Shown in pieces: positions 17,580-26,124 of a stretch of 64,000 nucleotides of DNA. This DNA comes from Methanocella_A sp964548585. GTDB taxonomy: Archaea > Halobacteriota > Methanocellia > Methanocellales > Methanocellaceae. Both the position numbers and the translations under genes were made by a program. Each line of letters starts with the position of its first letter. The stretch's first letter is position 1. The notes beneath the pieces were generated by a model. That model did no database searches. It saw only the letters and a list, made by a program, of their open reading frames with translations, and was not told where the DNA came from. The stretch covers positions 1 to 64,000 of the forward strand of contig CAZJRS010000001.1 in NCBI GenBank assembly GCA_964548585.1, given 5' to 3'.

Positions 17580-18236
17580 ATGGACACCCAACCCAATATC
17601 ATGAATGTCCAGCCGTATTACAGAGAGCAGGAAGAGCGGGCAAAACGGGCAAAGCTTTACGATGCCTTTGGAAAAGCCAGACGTGTCGCAGGTCTGGACT
17701 GCTCATATGTTGAAGACAAAATAATCAGCGGAGCAGTCGTCGTTGAAATGGACACGCTGAAGCCTGTCGAAAAAACATATTCGGTACGGAAGCTCGACTT
17801 CCCGTACGTTCCCGGACTGCTGGCTTACCGGGAATCAAAAGCTATGGTCAGCGCTTTCAAAAAGCTGAAGAGCGACACGGACATCCTGATGATCGACGGA
17901 TTCGGCATCAACCACCCCCGGCGCTGTGGTATCGCAACATACATAGGTCTCAAACTGAAGATGCCCACAATAGGCGTGGGTAAAAGCTTCCTCTGCGGAG
18001 AAATTCAGGAGGACGATTATATCTACCAGGATGAGGAGCGAGTAGGGAAGCTGATATTCTCAGCCCACTCAAAAAAACCGGTTTACGTTTCACCCGGTCA
18101 CAAAATATCGCTGGACACCAGCGTGGAAATCGTCGAAAAATGCATGGCTGGATACAGACTACCCGAGCCGACAAGGTTGGCCCATGAATACGTGACTATC
18201 TTAAAAACAGATTTATTCAAGAAACATAAGGAGTAA
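17580..18236 (+). CDS. nfi: Endonuclease V (deoxyinosine-specific)
   Basis: The 218-residue protein has the EndoV signatures A-G-L-D-C-S-Y (first catalytic Asp), F-P-Y-V-P-G-L-L-A-Y-R-E, and D-G-F-G-I-N-H-P-R-R-C-G. The family cleaves DNA near deaminated adenine (inosine), or RNA at inosine. The size is typical. It follows sepS and may share its transcript; the downstream DUF1266 gene is convergent and ends six bases away. Confidence 0.93.
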   Translation: MDTQPNIMNVQPYYREQEERAKRAKLYDAFGKARRVAGLDCSYVEDKIISGAVVVEMDTLKPVEKTYSVRKLDFPYVPGLLAYRESKAMVSAFKKLKSDTDILMIDGFGINHPRRCGIATYIGLKLKMPTIGVGKSFLCGEIQEDDYIYQDEERVGKLIFSAHSKKPVYVSPGHKISLDTSVEIVEKCMAGYRLPEPTRLAHEYVTILKTDLFKKHKE

Positions 18237-18242
18237 AATTGG

Positions 18243-18986
18243 TCAGGGAAGCGCTCGCCGAGAACGGGAATCCTTGCTTTCCAGCGTTCCCGTGGCCTGA
18301 TCTAGAGGCATGTTCCATGCGTATCTGACCCATGGACTCGTTTTGTCAGAAAGCAGAAATTTTACCGCGATCGTGATCATCGGTTCGATGCCGCCGGACC
18401 AGTACTTACGTCCCAGCAGGTAGTTGTCGCTCAGCTCCTTCCAGGACGAAAAAGCAGATTGAAGGACTTTTGCCGCAGGCATGATTTCCTGCCATGCTTC
18501 TTCCTCAGTCAGGTATCCTGCGATATAACAGAATTCGGCGAGGTAGACAAGGCGACAATAATCCCAGCCGATGATGCTGCTGTTACCGATGGTATTCTTA
18601 TTCGAATAAACCAGCTTGAGCTGCTTTTTAATCTCCGGCTGCTTTGTATTTTTACTCATCAGCCGGCCGAATTCCAGGTCATCAAGTTGTGAAATGTCCT
18701 GAAGCAGAAGGTCGAATTCCTTGCGATGCCCGTGCTCCTTTAGCAAGCCGATTGTAGTTAGGGCGCCGCTGGTGTCGGTAATTTCCCAATCCGCTTTGAG
18801 CACTCCCCGGATTGCCTTGACGTAATCTTCGTTCGCCTCGCAGCCTCCCAGGACATCCAGCTTCAGATCACTGGCTTTTTTGGGGATAGCGGTTGTAGCG
18901 AGAGCCCAGTTCTGAGCTTCGCTTAGTGTGCTATTCTTTAGATTTTCACTATTGAAGCCAGTCGATTCAACTCGTCCCATATTCAC
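18243..18986 (-). CDS. DUF1266 domain protein
   Basis: The 247-residue soluble protein fits DUF1266: an N-terminal helical segment beginning with L-S-E-A-Q-N-W-A-L-A, then the signature G-W-D-Y-C-R-L-V-Y-L-A-E-F-C-Y-I-A-G-Y-L and T-E-E-E-A-W in the C-terminal half. The biochemical role of the family is not established as far as I know. In M-N-M-G the residue-3 Met (18980) is an alternative start. Confidence 0.8.
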   Translation of the reverse strand: MNMGRVESTGFNSENLKNSTLSEAQNWALATTAIPKKASDLKLDVLGGCEANEDYVKAIRGVLKADWEITDTSGALTTIGLLKEHGHRKEFDLLLQDISQLDDLEFGRLMSKNTKQPEIKKQLKLVYSNKNTIGNSSIIGWDYCRLVYLAEFCYIAGYLTEEEAWQEIMPAAKVLQSAFSSWKELSDNYLLGRKYWSGGIEPMITIAVKFLLSDKTSPWVRYAWNMPLDQATGTLESKDSRSRRALP

Positions 18987-19129
18987 GCCTTTCCAGATAA
19001 TGTGAATGTTTCATTTTGTGTATATATTCTTTCAGCAGCCAGATAGCTTTAAGTCACGTACACATATCTAATTGATTACTTGCCACAGTGTATTATTAGC
19101 CGGCAGCCAATAAATGAGGTCTGAGATCG

Positions 19130-19597
19130 ATGGAAAAACAAACTTTTAAAGCAGTCATCAAACGGTATGAACCCGGATGGCATTACATTGACATGCCCTT
19201 CGATGTCAGGAAACAATTTGGCCACTCGGCTCGTGTCCCGGTGAACGCATCGGTGGATGGTTTCTGTTACCGCACCACGCTGATCCCCGGTGCTGATGGC
19301 CACTACATCGTAATCAGCCAGGAAATGCGAGATGCGACGGGAAAGGTACTCGGAGATGAATTATCCGTAATGATAGACGTCGAAGATAAGCCTCGGGAAA
19401 TTAACGTACCCGCAGACATCCAGCAAGCACTCAAGAATAATATAGTCGCTTGTGAACGGTTTACCAATCTGGCTTATCCCCACAGGAAACGCTACACTGA
19501 ATGGATCAACGATGCTAAAAAGCCCGAGACAAGGGTAAAGCGGATAGCCAAGCTTGTCGAAGAGATGGCATCGGAAGAAAGCGGAAAGAAAAAATAG
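19130..19597 (+). CDS. DUF1905/YdeI-like protein
   Basis: The 155-residue protein combines a DUF1905 beta-barrel (about 1-90, with G-W-H-Y-I-D-M-P-F-D near residue 16) and a C-terminal YdeI/OmdA helix region (F-x-N-L-A-Y-P-H-R-K-R-Y-T-E-W-I near 115). Members of this group are small cytoplasmic proteins; some bacterial relatives affect bacteriocin or peptide tolerance, but function here is unknown. The tail is Lys-rich. It ends two bases before the convergent bPH2 gene. Confidence 0.85.
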   Translation: MEKQTFKAVIKRYEPGWHYIDMPFDVRKQFGHSARVPVNASVDGFCYRTTLIPGADGHYIVISQEMRDATGKVLGDELSVMIDVEDKPREINVPADIQQALKNNIVACERFTNLAYPHRKRYTEWINDAKKPETRVKRIAKLVEEMASEESGKKK

Positions 19598-19598
19598 T

Positions 19599-21023
19599 TC
19601 AATCCGGAAGCTCGGCTTTTCCACGGAACCTGCGCTGGATATCAACAGCGCTCTTTGCATCTGCCCCATGAAGTTTTATTATTGTGCCAGAAATCTGGGA
19701 CATCAGGGCAATCCGCACATTTGCAAGGCGAGCTCGCTCCTGAAGCGGGTTACTGGAGATATCCAGCCACTGTATCTTATTCAGAGGTATGATATGCGTT
19801 TTCCGTCCGAGAAACCTCGACCGGAGAATCAACATCTTGTCGCAGATCGCATACCCTGCGTCCAGGTATTGCATACCGGACAATAAGAGGAGCAAGAAGG
19901 CTGGCAGTAACAGCAGGTAGCCCCAGGGCACAAAGAATGAGACGATGGCAGCTATGATCACCATTGCTATGGCAGGATACAGATACCCTTGCAGGGCCCG
20001 AACCGGGAGCCGGTTCACCTGGATATCAACGGAAAATTCCGGAATCGTCCTGGCAAGAAATTGCTGTACCTGGCTCTTGGGCAATATCGGAAATACAATT
20101 TTAGCTTCATTTCCCTTGTTACCATAGCCAGCGCTGATGACTTCGACAGAGGCCAGGCCGAACGGTTGCCTGAGCAGGCTCTCGGTGATGACGATTGCCT
20201 GTAGCTTATTGATAGGAAGCGTGACCTGTCTTCTGCTCAGGATACCACGATCGATGACGACTCGATCACCGAGCCGGGTAAGCTTAAACCCGCCCAGGGT
20301 GATCACGGAACCGATCACCGAGAAGAACCAGGAGAGTACAAGCAGTGTAACTAAGAGCAATGCGATCGATGAAGGGCTACTCTGGGCCCAGCCAAATATC
20401 AATTCGCCGATCAGCACATAGACATTTAGGCCGGGGACGAACTGATCTACCTGGGACAATAACGCTACGATTGCCAAAAAGATGACCCCTATACCATTAG
20501 AGGTACTGGCAGCCTGTAGCAGCGCTTTCATCGAAAGTGTCTCCACAATCCGGCTTTCCGTTGTTTCGGCCGTATCCCCGATATTGCCACTACTAATCAG
20601 CGCCTTAAGCTCTTCCGCATCCCGACGGGTCAGCGCCTGAAGTGAAAATTCCGCCTTTTTTTCGTTGCCAGCAGTCTGAACTTCGAGGCTGACAAGGCCA
20701 AACAAACGCTGGATTATACCTGCGTTGATCTGTACACCCTGGATGCGCTCGAACGGAATTGAGCGTTTTTTCGTGGTAAAGACGCCCGACTCCAGATATA
20801 ACTCGTTTCCCCTGACGTAGTAGACCAGCCTCCACCAGGCCAGTATCGTATAAGCGCAAAAGGCCAGGACTGCTACCGGGATCAGCATCAGGAGCCAGGA
20901 GCTCAGGTCTCCCCGGGCCAGCAACACGATGCCGATCGGTAATAATGCCTGGATGAGCACATAGACATTTTTTACCAGGAGCGTGATGACTGCGACGGGA
21001 TGCAGGCGTCTCGGGCTATCCAT
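19599..21023 (-). CDS. bPH2 (YdbT-like) membrane protein
   Basis: A 474-residue membrane protein with three bacterial PH-2 domains (about 70-145, 245-320 and 390-465), each beginning with a strand pattern such as L-Y-L-E-S-G-V-F or V-I-D-R-G-I-L-S-R-R followed by I-P-x-x-x-I-Q, separated by paired transmembrane helices. This is the YdbT architecture. It overlaps the upstream YdbS-like gene by eight bases. In bacteria such pairs confer tolerance to some membrane-active peptides; the archaeal role is unknown. Confidence 0.88.
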   Translation of the reverse strand: MDSPRRLHPVAVITLLVKNVYVLIQALLPIGIVLLARGDLSSWLLMLIPVAVLAFCAYTILAWWRLVYYVRGNELYLESGVFTTKKRSIPFERIQGVQINAGIIQRLFGLVSLEVQTAGNEKKAEFSLQALTRRDAEELKALISSGNIGDTAETTESRIVETLSMKALLQAASTSNGIGVIFLAIVALLSQVDQFVPGLNVYVLIGELIFGWAQSSPSSIALLLVTLLVLSWFFSVIGSVITLGGFKLTRLGDRVVIDRGILSRRQVTLPINKLQAIVITESLLRQPFGLASVEVISAGYGNKGNEAKIVFPILPKSQVQQFLARTIPEFSVDIQVNRLPVRALQGYLYPAIAMVIIAAIVSFFVPWGYLLLLPAFLLLLLSGMQYLDAGYAICDKMLILRSRFLGRKTHIIPLNKIQWLDISSNPLQERARLANVRIALMSQISGTIIKLHGADAKSAVDIQRRFRGKAELPD

Positions 21024-21495
21024 CTTCGTCCGTCACCCTGGCCAGCTCTGCGATTCGATCTCTCAGCGATGCCGCCACACTGTCCGACAGAGCAGGTATC
21101 TCGTGCATTCCTGCGGCAGTAGCGATAGTTACGGAAGAAAGCCCGAACAGCCCCAGTACGGGCCCTTTGTTGGTATCCACATGCTGGACCCGTACCATCG
21201 GCACTAGAGTCCGGTGTTTGACAATGACGCCGTGCTGAAGGAAAATTTCCTGGTCACTGACCCCATAGCGCCAGGTATTCCACTTAACCTGTGGCACGAC
21301 AACGATCTCGTAAACCATACCGAGGAAAGCCAGTATTCCCAGTACGACCGTCACCCACCCGGGTAGCGGCCAGATACTTGAAGCATACCAGTAAGCACAG
21401 ACAACAAGCCAGTAGATGACGGCTGAAATAACGCCGGTTAAACGCCAGTAGTTCAAAGCCTTAGTATCAAGCCGATGTACAGGTTCTTCGTGCAT
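21016..21495 (-). CDS. bPH2 (YdbS-like) membrane protein
   Basis: From the ATG at about 21495 the product is 159 residues: two transmembrane helices (about 18-65) and one bPH2 domain (Y-G-V-S-D-Q-E-I-F-L-Q-H-G-V and M-V-R-V-Q-H-V-D). It is the small partner of the overlapping YdbT-like gene. A TTG at 21552 in the same frame would add 19 residues that do not look like a membrane protein N-terminus, so I prefer the shorter form. Confidence 0.85.
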   Translation of the reverse strand: MHEEPVHRLDTKALNYWRLTGVISAVIYWLVVCAYWYASSIWPLPGWVTVVLGILAFLGMVYEIVVVPQVKWNTWRYGVSDQEIFLQHGVIVKHRTLVPMVRVQHVDTNKGPVLGLFGLSSVTIATAAGMHEIPALSDSVAASLRDRIAELARVTDEDG

Positions 21496-21556
21496 TAGAA
21501 CACCCTCAGTGGTATAGCGAACGAAATGCCGAGAAAAATATAAATCAGGCAAGCGT

Positions 21557-22078
21557 TTAGTGCTTGCCTGCGTGCTGCTTCTTGAGGTACGGCATCAGGC
21601 CGCCGGCCTCAAGCAGCTGCTGCATGAAATCCGGGATCGGCTTCATGGGCAGCGTCTTGCCGCTCGTGTGGTTGATCACGACATTCTTCGCGAAGTTTAC
21701 TTCGAGATCGTCACCCTGCTTTGCCGCTTTCGAGATGCCCTTGCACTCGATCAACGGTAAGCCGATGTTGAACCCGTTCCGGTAGAATATCCTCGCATAG
21801 GAGTCCGCGATGATGCACGAGACATCACAGGCGAGAATAACCTGCGGGGCCTGCTCTCTGGAAGAGCCGCAGCCGAAGTTGTTTGCCGCTACGAGGATCG
21901 GACTCTTGACTTTCTGGGAGTCCGTGTAAAAGGTCGGGTCGATGGACTCGAACGCGTGGACTGCCAGCTTTTTCAGGTCGAGCTCGTCGTACTTGTACTT
22001 GCCCGAAATAACCTCGTCTGTGTTGGTGTCAGGGGGGTATATGCGGAGCACTTTGGATCGGATTGTCTTGAGAGCCAT
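21557..22078 (-). CDS. leuD: 3-isopropylmalate/homoaconitate dehydratase small subunit
   Basis: The 173-residue protein is the swivel-domain subunit of an aconitase-type hydro-lyase (F-G-C-G-S-S-R-E-Q-A-P, A-R-I-F-Y-R-N, and a C-terminal E-A-G-G-L-M-P-Y-L-K-K typical of the LeuD group). The loop that sets substrate preference, Y-L-V-Y in isopropylmalate isomerase and Y-L-R-T in homoaconitase, here reads K-Y-K-Y-D-E, and the preceding F-G-D-D-V-D-T-D is changed to Y-P-P-D-T-N-T-D. So the assignment to leucine biosynthesis is provisional. It starts one base after the large-subunit stop codon. Confidence 0.85.
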   Translation of the reverse strand: MALKTIRSKVLRIYPPDTNTDEVISGKYKYDELDLKKLAVHAFESIDPTFYTDSQKVKSPILVAANNFGCGSSREQAPQVILACDVSCIIADSYARIFYRNGFNIGLPLIECKGISKAAKQGDDLEVNFAKNVVINHTSGKTLPMKPIPDFMQQLLEAGGLMPYLKKQHAGKH

Positions 22079-22079
22079 T

Positions 22080-23339
22080 TTAGAGCACCTCCCTCGGGTC
22101 GGTTACCTTGCCATAAATGGCGCTGACTGCTGCCACAGGCACGTTGGAGAGATAGATTTCGGACTTGTTGTTGCCCATCCGGCCTTTGAAGTTCCGGTTC
22201 TGGGTAGAGAGCACCTTCTCGCCGTCGCCCAGCGCGACAGTCCTGCCAATGCAGAAGCCGCAGCCCGGCGGGCAGACAGCTGCGCCAGCCTTGAGCAGCG
22301 TTTCAATGTATCCTGCTTTGGTGGCTTCGAGCATGACGCCCCTGCTGGCGGCATATACCACGAGGCGGGTGTCCCGGTGGACCTTTTTACCTTTTAGTAT
22401 TTTAGCTGCGACCTTGAGATCTTCCAGGCGGCCGTTGGTACACGACCCGATACAGACCTGGTCCAGCTCCATACCCGTGAACTCGCCGACGGGCTTGACG
22501 TTGTCTACTCGGTGGGGAGCTGCGATCATCGGCTCAAGCTTAGCCGCATTGACTGACAGCTCGTTAGCATAGTGGGCATCCTTGTCGGCGGCCAGTTTCT
22601 TGTACTCTTTGCCCCTGCCGTGTTCTTCAAGGAACGCTTTAACCTTTGAGTCTGCAGCGCACAGGCCTACCTTGCCGCCTGCCTCGATGGCCATGTTGGA
22701 CATGACCATACGGGATGCGACAGACATGTTCTTTACCGTGTCACCCATAAACTCCATGGACATATACGTAGCACCGTCCGCCGTGATTTCCTTGACGATG
22801 TGAAGGAACACGTCCTTGGAGGTGACGTGCTTAGGGAGTTCGCCATTGATGTCGAACTTGTAAGCCTCGGGCACGCGCAGCCAGGTATTGCCGAACGCCA
22901 TGATGGCGCCTACGTCGGTAGAACCCATGCCAGTACCGAACGCTGCCAGAGCACCGTGCGTACAGGTGTGGCTGTCGCCGCCGATGATGATCTTACCCGG
23001 GGCGGAGAATTTCTCAGCCACAATCTGGTGGCAGATACCGTCGCCGTTCTCGAAGAAGTACGGCATGTCGTTCTCCCTGGCGAACTGTCTCATAAAGATC
23101 TGAACATTCGAAACCTGCTCGCTGGGAGACGGGGAAGCGTGGTCGCAGATACCGGCCACTTTCTTGGGGTCGAACACCTTTCTCGTACCCAGTTCTTTCT
23201 CCATCTGCTGAATAGCCAGCGGCATTGTGCCGTCGTGTGAAAATACGAAGTCTACCGGAACGGTGACAATGTCACCCGGTACACAATCTTTACCGCTTTT
23301 AGCGGACAGAATTTTCTCTGCTAACGTCTTTCCCATCAA
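22080..23339 (-). CDS. leuC: 3-isopropylmalate/homoaconitate dehydratase large subunit
   Basis: The 419-residue protein carries the aconitase [4Fe-4S] ligands C-I-G-S-C-T-N-G-R (about residue 300) and C-P-P-G-C-G-F-C-I-G (about 360), plus the substrate-site segment G-D-S-H-T-C-T-H-G. Length and the first motif fit the archaeal LeuC/HacA family, which serves leucine, isoleucine (citramalate) or homoaconitate (coenzyme B) pathways. The specificity cannot be fixed from this subunit. The first ATG at 23339 and the next at 23336 are both possible. It forms a two-gene operon with leuD. Confidence 0.9.
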   Translation of the reverse strand: MMGKTLAEKILSAKSGKDCVPGDIVTVPVDFVFSHDGTMPLAIQQMEKELGTRKVFDPKKVAGICDHASPSPSEQVSNVQIFMRQFARENDMPYFFENGDGICHQIVAEKFSAPGKIIIGGDSHTCTHGALAAFGTGMGSTDVGAIMAFGNTWLRVPEAYKFDINGELPKHVTSKDVFLHIVKEITADGATYMSMEFMGDTVKNMSVASRMVMSNMAIEAGGKVGLCAADSKVKAFLEEHGRGKEYKKLAADKDAHYANELSVNAAKLEPMIAAPHRVDNVKPVGEFTGMELDQVCIGSCTNGRLEDLKVAAKILKGKKVHRDTRLVVYAASRGVMLEATKAGYIETLLKAGAAVCPPGCGFCIGRTVALGDGEKVLSTQNRNFKGRMGNNKSEIYLSNVPVAAVSAIYGKVTDPREVL

Positions 23340-23469
23340 TGTTCACCTGAAGGTGAGAGATGCTATAGTATGTAGACTTTATAAAGTTTGTTCCTGTCTG
23401 GCCTGCGGCCAGAAAAAGAACACATGGTAGGAGGGTAAGCCCAAGCACTAGTATACATATCAAAGGCAA

Positions 23470-24528
23470 CTAAAACATTAGATCCCCGTCTTTCATGATC
23501 TGCTTCCCGTCCACCCACATGGACGGTTTCAGCACCAGGCAGTCCTGGTGGATGAGCGCGGGTGCATCGTGGTCGAAATTTTCGCCTATGGCAAAGTGCA
23601 CTGTTTTCATGGCTTTCTCCGCCTCCAGCAGATTAGTCGACGGGCCGGCGTTCGGGTTCATGCCTATGCCGAGTTCACCGATGTGCCGGGCGTTTTTCTC
23701 GTGCTCTTTGAGGCCTTTATCCCGGGCCATCTGCTCGCCTTTTTTGATTACGTTGAGCAGCGCCATCGCCGTCTCGCCACCGCTCACGTTAGTCACGAAG
23801 CCGTCTTTTACGATGACAGTGACCGGTTTGTCCGGTAAGACCGAAGCGCTATCCAGCGTGATGGTGCTGTCGAATACGATGATACCGTTGCAGCTGCCAA
23901 CTACAGGCGATAAAAAGACTTCTCCGGCAGGAAGATTGCCGAAGATGCCCGGACGGTTAAAACGACCATCGTCAGACTGGGCTTTCCGGCCTTTAATCGA
24001 TAGTGTTACATCTGTGCCGCCGGGGGAAGTGACCCGTACTTCACTGCCAGCATCCATGGTCGTCATCAGCGCGGCTATCCTCTGCCGCATGGCAGCATAG
24101 TCTATTGGTACACAGCGCTCGAAGATGTCTTTGATACCAGGCCTTCCGGTCAGGACACCACGGATTCGGCGGTCGCCGAAGATCAGCATTCGGAAAATAT
24201 TGTCATGCTTCCGCCCGTCCCGGCCAACGTAGCCGATATTCACACCATACGGATCGGAGCCATAGTGAGCCTCTCCGCAGGAGATAACGATATCCGGCAT
24301 AGATCTCATCGCGTCAAGTACGAGCCGCTCGGTGAAATCCGTACGGGCCTTCTTTTCCTGGATCATCAGTACAGGCTTGCCGCCGAGAGCTTTTGTGGCA
24401 TCGTACAGAGCTCTGGAAACCTCGAACCAGTCTCCGCCGGGGTTAGTGATGATTAGAACTTCTTCGCCTTCGCGTAAACCGAAGACTTCCTTCATGGCGG
24501 CTGTGGCCGCCTCAGCTAGTCGGCTCAT
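23470..24528 (-). CDS. M29 family aminopeptidase
   Basis: The 352-residue product belongs to the M29 (AmpS/aminopeptidase T) group: an N-terminal nucleotide-fold-like region (L-R-E-G-E-E-V-L-I-I-T-N) and a C-terminal metal site region (G-E-L-G-I-G-M-N-P-N, T-V-H-F-A-I-G and H-D-A-P-A-L-I-H-Q-D). These enzymes release N-terminal residues using two metal ions. I start at ATG 24528 because GAGAGGAAACGAG gives it a ribosome binding site; an in-frame GTG at 24543 overlaps that site. Confidence 0.88.
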   Translation of the reverse strand: MSRLAEAATAAMKEVFGLREGEEVLIITNPGGDWFEVSRALYDATKALGGKPVLMIQEKKARTDFTERLVLDAMRSMPDIVISCGEAHYGSDPYGVNIGYVGRDGRKHDNIFRMLIFGDRRIRGVLTGRPGIKDIFERCVPIDYAAMRQRIAALMTTMDAGSEVRVTSPGGTDVTLSIKGRKAQSDDGRFNRPGIFGNLPAGEVFLSPVVGSCNGIIVFDSTITLDSASVLPDKPVTVIVKDGFVTNVSGGETAMALLNVIKKGEQMARDKGLKEHEKNARHIGELGIGMNPNAGPSTNLLEAEKAMKTVHFAIGENFDHDAPALIHQDCLVLKPSMWVDGKQIMKDGDLMF

Positions 24529-24730
24529 CTCGTTTCCTCTCACTAGTACTTAGTGGTCTTTAGTTATCAGTATGTCGGATTCATCGTTTTTGAATTAACC
24601 CGGAGAATCATCGATCTTCGACATGCAGATCACCACATAAAAGAACAGAAAAACAACCTTTATTATATAATAAGCGCTTATACCGAAGTAGCCTAAGGTG
24701 GTTTGTGACAGGCAGAGGAGGAACACGTTG

Positions 24731-26014
24731 ATGTCAAGAAACTTTTCGGATCATTTAGCTAAAAAAGCCGTTATTGTCGCAGGTTTATTTCTATTGTCGA
24801 CTTTAGTAATCTCAGGGCTAACGCAAGCGTCCCAGTCTGCGATCGCACCTGCATGGACATACTCTGCAAGCAATGACATAAAAGTAGTAGCTGTTTCCGG
24901 AACCGGCGATCTTGTCGTCATAGGAACCGGCGATAACAAGGTGATCGCTTTTAACCAGCAGGGCACCAGGCTCTGGGAGCAATCCGTCAGTGACATTCCC
25001 TCAGGCATCGCTGTCTCCCGGGATGGCAGCACCATCGCAGTGAACCTCTGGAGCGGTAACGTCGTCACCTACGACTGGGATGGCTCCCTCCTCGGCGAAT
25101 ACCCGGTTAACGATTTCATCGGAGGCATCGCGATCTCCGACAATGGGAATCACCTGGCAGTAGGCAGCTGGAACAGTAACGTATACCTCCTCAGCCGATA
25201 CGGCACCAGCTCCTGGTACTCGAAGACGGACGAACAGGTTAACACGATAGCGATTTCCGGCGACGGAAGCAGGATCGTTTCCGGCGGGCGGAATGGCGAC
25301 GTCACTGCCCGGGATATGACAGGCAACCACGTCTGGACCTCGAAGCAGATCTCACCCGTAGTGGCAATCGCCGTATCCCAGAGTGGTAATCTGTCCGCTG
25401 CAGGATTCCAGAATGGCAAAGTCATACTGTTCGACCAGGCGGGCAGCATCGTGAAAGAATGCCCGACCAACGGGGTCATAACCTGTCTCGGTATGACTCG
25501 AAACGGTGAGACGACCTTGGCAGGAACGGCGAACTCAGGGCTCTACGCCTTTGATAGTAAGGGCAACCAGCTCTGGGATGCCAGCTTTAGCGGATCGGTA
25601 AAGAGCATAGCAGTATCGGATACTGGAATGGTCGTGGCAGGTGATACTGACGGCATCGTGGCCGGTTTCGACACCAATGGCGTTAAAACCATGGAGTTCC
25701 AGGCGGGAGATGTCATAAACAGCGTCGCGATATCAGGCAACGGGGATACTATCGCAGCGGGAAGTAACGACGACCATGCATATACGTTTGATAACCGGGC
25801 AGGTGTGGCTATTCCGCGGGTTACTATGACTGTAACGCCTGTAACCAGCCAGGTGCCGGTGAATACACCAACTGAAGTGCCGGGGATAGAATCGGGTAGC
25901 AATGGTACAAGTACACCGGCTCCGGCCGGGAGCGCTGTGCAGATGTTGATAGTTATAGTATCGATATCAGCTGCAATCGGGGTCACAATGTGTTATTCCG
26001 CAGGAAAAAAATAG
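24731..26014 (+). CDS. Exported beta-propeller protein with C-terminal membrane anchor
   Basis: The 427-residue protein has an N-terminal signal or anchor helix (about residues 11-31), roughly seven blades with I-A-V/I-S-x-x-G-x-x-I/L-A-V-G repeats, a Pro/Thr/Ser-rich spacer (about 360-400) and a C-terminal transmembrane helix ending C-Y-S-A-G-K-K. It should face the outside of the cell. The blade consensus resembles the cytoplasmic propeller at 12486, suggesting shared ancestry. GGAGGAACACGTTG precedes ATG 24731; the in-frame earlier start at 24698 is less likely. Confidence 0.85.
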   Translation: MSRNFSDHLAKKAVIVAGLFLLSTLVISGLTQASQSAIAPAWTYSASNDIKVVAVSGTGDLVVIGTGDNKVIAFNQQGTRLWEQSVSDIPSGIAVSRDGSTIAVNLWSGNVVTYDWDGSLLGEYPVNDFIGGIAISDNGNHLAVGSWNSNVYLLSRYGTSSWYSKTDEQVNTIAISGDGSRIVSGGRNGDVTARDMTGNHVWTSKQISPVVAIAVSQSGNLSAAGFQNGKVILFDQAGSIVKECPTNGVITCLGMTRNGETTLAGTANSGLYAFDSKGNQLWDASFSGSVKSIAVSDTGMVVAGDTDGIVAGFDTNGVKTMEFQAGDVINSVAISGNGDTIAAGSNDDHAYTFDNRAGVAIPRVTMTVTPVTSQVPVNTPTEVPGIESGSNGTSTPAPAGSAVQMLIVIVSISAAIGVTMCYSAGKK

Positions 26015-26124
26015 GTATGCTATCCGATCGGCTTTTTAACATACCATGAATATGATGATATACTATACATAGTATGGCGACACATGCTCATTAGAACTTT
26101 CACAATAGTGATTTGGTGAAACAT

